Shown here one piece after another: positions 6,665-7,605 of a DNA stretch of 7,605 bases. This DNA is from Acidobacteriaceae bacterium (GTDB taxonomy: Bacteria; Acidobacteriota; Terriglobia; Bryobacterales; Bryobacteraceae). A program made the translations under genes and the position numbers. Within the stretch, counting starts at the first letter, position 1. Each line of letters opens with the position of its first letter. The notes under the pieces are model-generated. The model did no database searches and was not told the origin of the DNA. It was given only the letters and a program-made list of their open reading frames with translations. The stretch is taken from contig JAFAZU010000311.1 of NCBI GenBank assembly GCA_019239585.1, forward strand, positions 1-7,605, read 5' to 3'.

Positions 6665-6945
6665 ATGCGTATGCCGGTACTCGGGAATTCACTTCTTGGG
6701 CGCATTACGATTAACCCGGACGTGCGCTTTGGAAAGCCTTGTATTCGAGGTCGTCGCATCACGGTTCAAGAGGTTCTGGAATGGCTCTCAGGCGGAGCAT
6801 CCCAGGAGCAGATACTTGCGGGTTATCCTAACTTGAACCCGAAGACTTCCGGGCCATCTATGCTTATGCTGCCGAGTTAGCGGCAAATTGTAAAGTTTCC
6901 GAACGACGAAGCTTCTCTTCGACGAAAGTCTTTCGCCGAAGCTAG
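6665..6945 (+). pseudogene. DUF433 antitoxin, frameshifted
   Basis: DUF433 proteins are small winged-helix-like antitoxins, usually paired with a PIN-like DUF5615 toxin. The first 59 residues match the family well: LLGRITINPDVRFGKPCIRGRRITVQEVLEWL, then GASQEQILAGYPNL (quoted here in two pieces around the helix-turn-helix core). After codon ccg (6839-6841) the frame ends in an unrelated tail and stops at 6880. Reading instead from 6841 in the neighbouring frame restores the family C-terminus EDFRAIYAYAAELAANC, running on to a stop at 6943-6945. One missing base near 6839-6842 (expected ..CCGGAAGAC.., seen ..CCGAAGAC..) explains this. The restored frame also extends past the toxin start position, suggesting the original stop was lost too. 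Alternatives are an assembly error or, less likely, functional use of the 71-aa truncated form. Start may be ATG at 6660, 6665 or 6671. Confidence 0.8.
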
Positions 6946-6992
6946 TAAACCTTCTGCGCGATTTGCACCCCCTTACGGTACAGACAAAATAG
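6906..6992 (+). pseudogene. Remnant of DUF5615 PIN-like toxin N-terminus
   Basis: From 6909 this frame reads KLLFDESLSPKLVNLLRDLHP, closely matching the family start (M)KLLFDENLSPKLV.LL.D..P, where the early Asp and Glu belong to the PIN-like acidic site. The codon where the initiator ATG is expected is ACG (6906-6908), with a stop codon TAA four codons further upstream, so no usable start remains. The similarity ends after HP (about 6971) and the frame stops at 6990-6992, about 28 codons in all against roughly 110-120 for an intact toxin. The order antitoxin then toxin, nearly overlapping, is the normal arrangement. This is a dead gene fragment, probably a deletion endpoint. Confidence 0.7.
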
Positions 6993-7014
6993 CTTCCCGA
7001 ACACGCGCAGCATG

Positions 7015-7042
7015 GATTACGTAACCTGTATTAGTTACAATC
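7015..7042 (+). promoter_or_regulatory. Candidate -10 element and inverted repeat upstream of the tubulin-like gene
   Basis: TACAAT at 7036-7041 resembles a -10 box; no good -35 is found at 16-18 bp. An imperfect inverted repeat overlaps it: GATT..GTAAC (7015-7018, 7021-7025) against GTTAC-AATC (7034-7042). It could be an operator covering the promoter, or a chance A/T-rich palindrome. The leader would be only about 6 nt if transcription starts near 7048. Confidence 0.3.
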
Positions 7043-7053
7043 ACTAAGGTCCA

Positions 7054-7605
7054 ATGCCCGCGAACCACCTTATTCTCGGCCTGGGAGGAACGGGCGGAAA
7101 AATGATCCGTGCCCTCCGTAAAACGATCTACCAGGAGTTCCGAAATGAAGCACCCGGCGTAAATCTGTCCTATCTGTACATCGATTCCAGCACAGAAATG
7201 ATGGGCCTGGATGAGCCCTCCTGGAAAATTCTCGGCACAAGTGTGCAACTGAGCCGCCGTAACCAGTTGCTGATCCAGGACGCAAACCTGGCCTCCCGCC
7301 TGGAAAACATTAATAACTATCCGGGAATCAAGCCCTGGATCGGCAGCCCCGACCAATGGCGCGATATCCTTGGCAGCATCATTGGGGTCACACTCGGCGG
7401 TCAGAAGCGCAGGCTGGGCCGCTTTCTTTTTTCAGCCAAGGCGACCGAGTTTCAGGACCAGTTGCGCTCCCTGGTTAAAGACCTGCAATCCCAAGGAACA
7501 ACCGAGGTTACGTTTCACGTCTGCACCGGTCTGGCCGGAGGCACCGGAAGCGGCACCGTGATTGACGTTCTGGCACAAATCCGCGACATCTACCCCGATG
7601 CCAAA
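7054..7605 (+). CDS. Tubulin/FtsZ-like GTPase (Tubulin_2 type), N-terminal 184 residues, 3'-truncated
   Basis: The frame is open from ATG 7054 to the window end; an in-frame TAA at 7045-7047 fixes this as the earliest start, and AAGG (7046-7049) sits 4 nt upstream. Residues 5-16 read HLILGLGGTGGK, the N-terminal glycine-rich nucleotide-binding loop of the tubulin/FtsZ Rossmann-like fold. Residues 38-45 (LSYLYIDS) are the second strand with an acidic end. At about 159-169 GLAGGTGSGTVID is the tubulin signature (GGGTGSG in FtsZ) that binds the nucleotide phosphates. Between them lies a region longer than in FtsZ (SRRNQLL, INNYPGIKPWI, GQKRRLGRFLF), the last resembling the GAGQxRxxGR segment of this divergent bacterial family rather than FtsZ or TubZ. 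Predicted role: nucleotide-dependent filament or assembly protein in the cytoplasm. Related proteins are often long, so most of the gene is probably outside the window. Partners and function are unknown. Confidence 0.88.
   Translation, partial: MPANHLILGLGGTGGKMIRALRKTIYQEFRNEAPGVNLSYLYIDSSTEMMGLDEPSWKILGTSVQLSRRNQLLIQDANLASRLENINNYPGIKPWIGSPDQWRDILGSIIGVTLGGQKRRLGRFLFSAKATEFQDQLRSLVKDLQSQGTTEVTFHVCTGLAGGTGSGTVIDVLAQIRDIYPDAK

Noticed and set aside
6024..6692. 222-codon open frame on the minus strand across sodC
   Set aside because: SodC is certain on the plus strand; this frame has no family features and is its shadow.
6839..6845. Programmed ribosomal frameshift in the DUF433 gene
   Set aside because: No slippery heptamer or downstream stem was seen, and the neighbouring toxin is also broken, so mutation is the simpler reading.
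6973..7356. 127-codon open frame on the minus strand opposite the tubulin-like gene
   Set aside because: The plus-strand frame carries both tubulin motifs, so this is a shadow.
1..7605. CRISPR arrays, tRNA or rRNA genes, insertion sequences
   Set aside because: No regularly spaced direct repeats, no tRNA cloverleaf or rRNA segments, and no transposase frame or paired terminal repeats were seen.

Overview
The window looks like chromosomal DNA of an Acidobacteriota member, probably of the Terriglobia type. This is inferred from gene content: a large Oar-like TonB-dependent receptor with an N-terminal carboxypeptidase-regulatory domain, a long TPR protein, and a NIF3-family protein carrying a signal peptide. 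No rRNA or other phylogenetic marker is present to confirm it.

Layout, left to right. (1) The 3' part of a TPR-repeat protein (+, runs off the left edge). (2) An 1183-residue TonB-dependent receptor (-), convergent with the TPR gene; its intrinsic terminator lies inside the last codons of the TPR gene. (3) A 337-bp divergent intergenic region (4449-4785) with several perfect inverted repeats and a strong plus-strand intrinsic terminator that ends about 15 nt before the next gene. (4) A NIF3-like metal-binding protein (+) predicted to be exported. (5) A 90-residue unknown protein (-) with a near-consensus sigma70 promoter and a very short leader. (6) A periplasmic Cu,Zn superoxide dismutase (sodC, +) with every metal ligand intact. 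(7) The remains of a DUF433 antitoxin / DUF5615 PIN-like toxin pair: the antitoxin is frameshifted, and the toxin has lost its start codon and most of its length. (8) The first 184 codons of a tubulin/FtsZ-like protein (Tubulin_2 type, +), which runs off the right edge.

The genes do not form one operon, and most look like independent units. SodC, the exported NIF3-like protein and the receptor would all act in the cell envelope, but nothing in the sequence ties them into one pathway. The two most interesting points are the tubulin-like gene at the right edge, whose partners lie outside the window, and the structured region plus terminator in front of the NIF3-like gene. The dead toxin-antitoxin pair next to the tubulin-like gene hints that the right end is an accessory, turnover-prone region.
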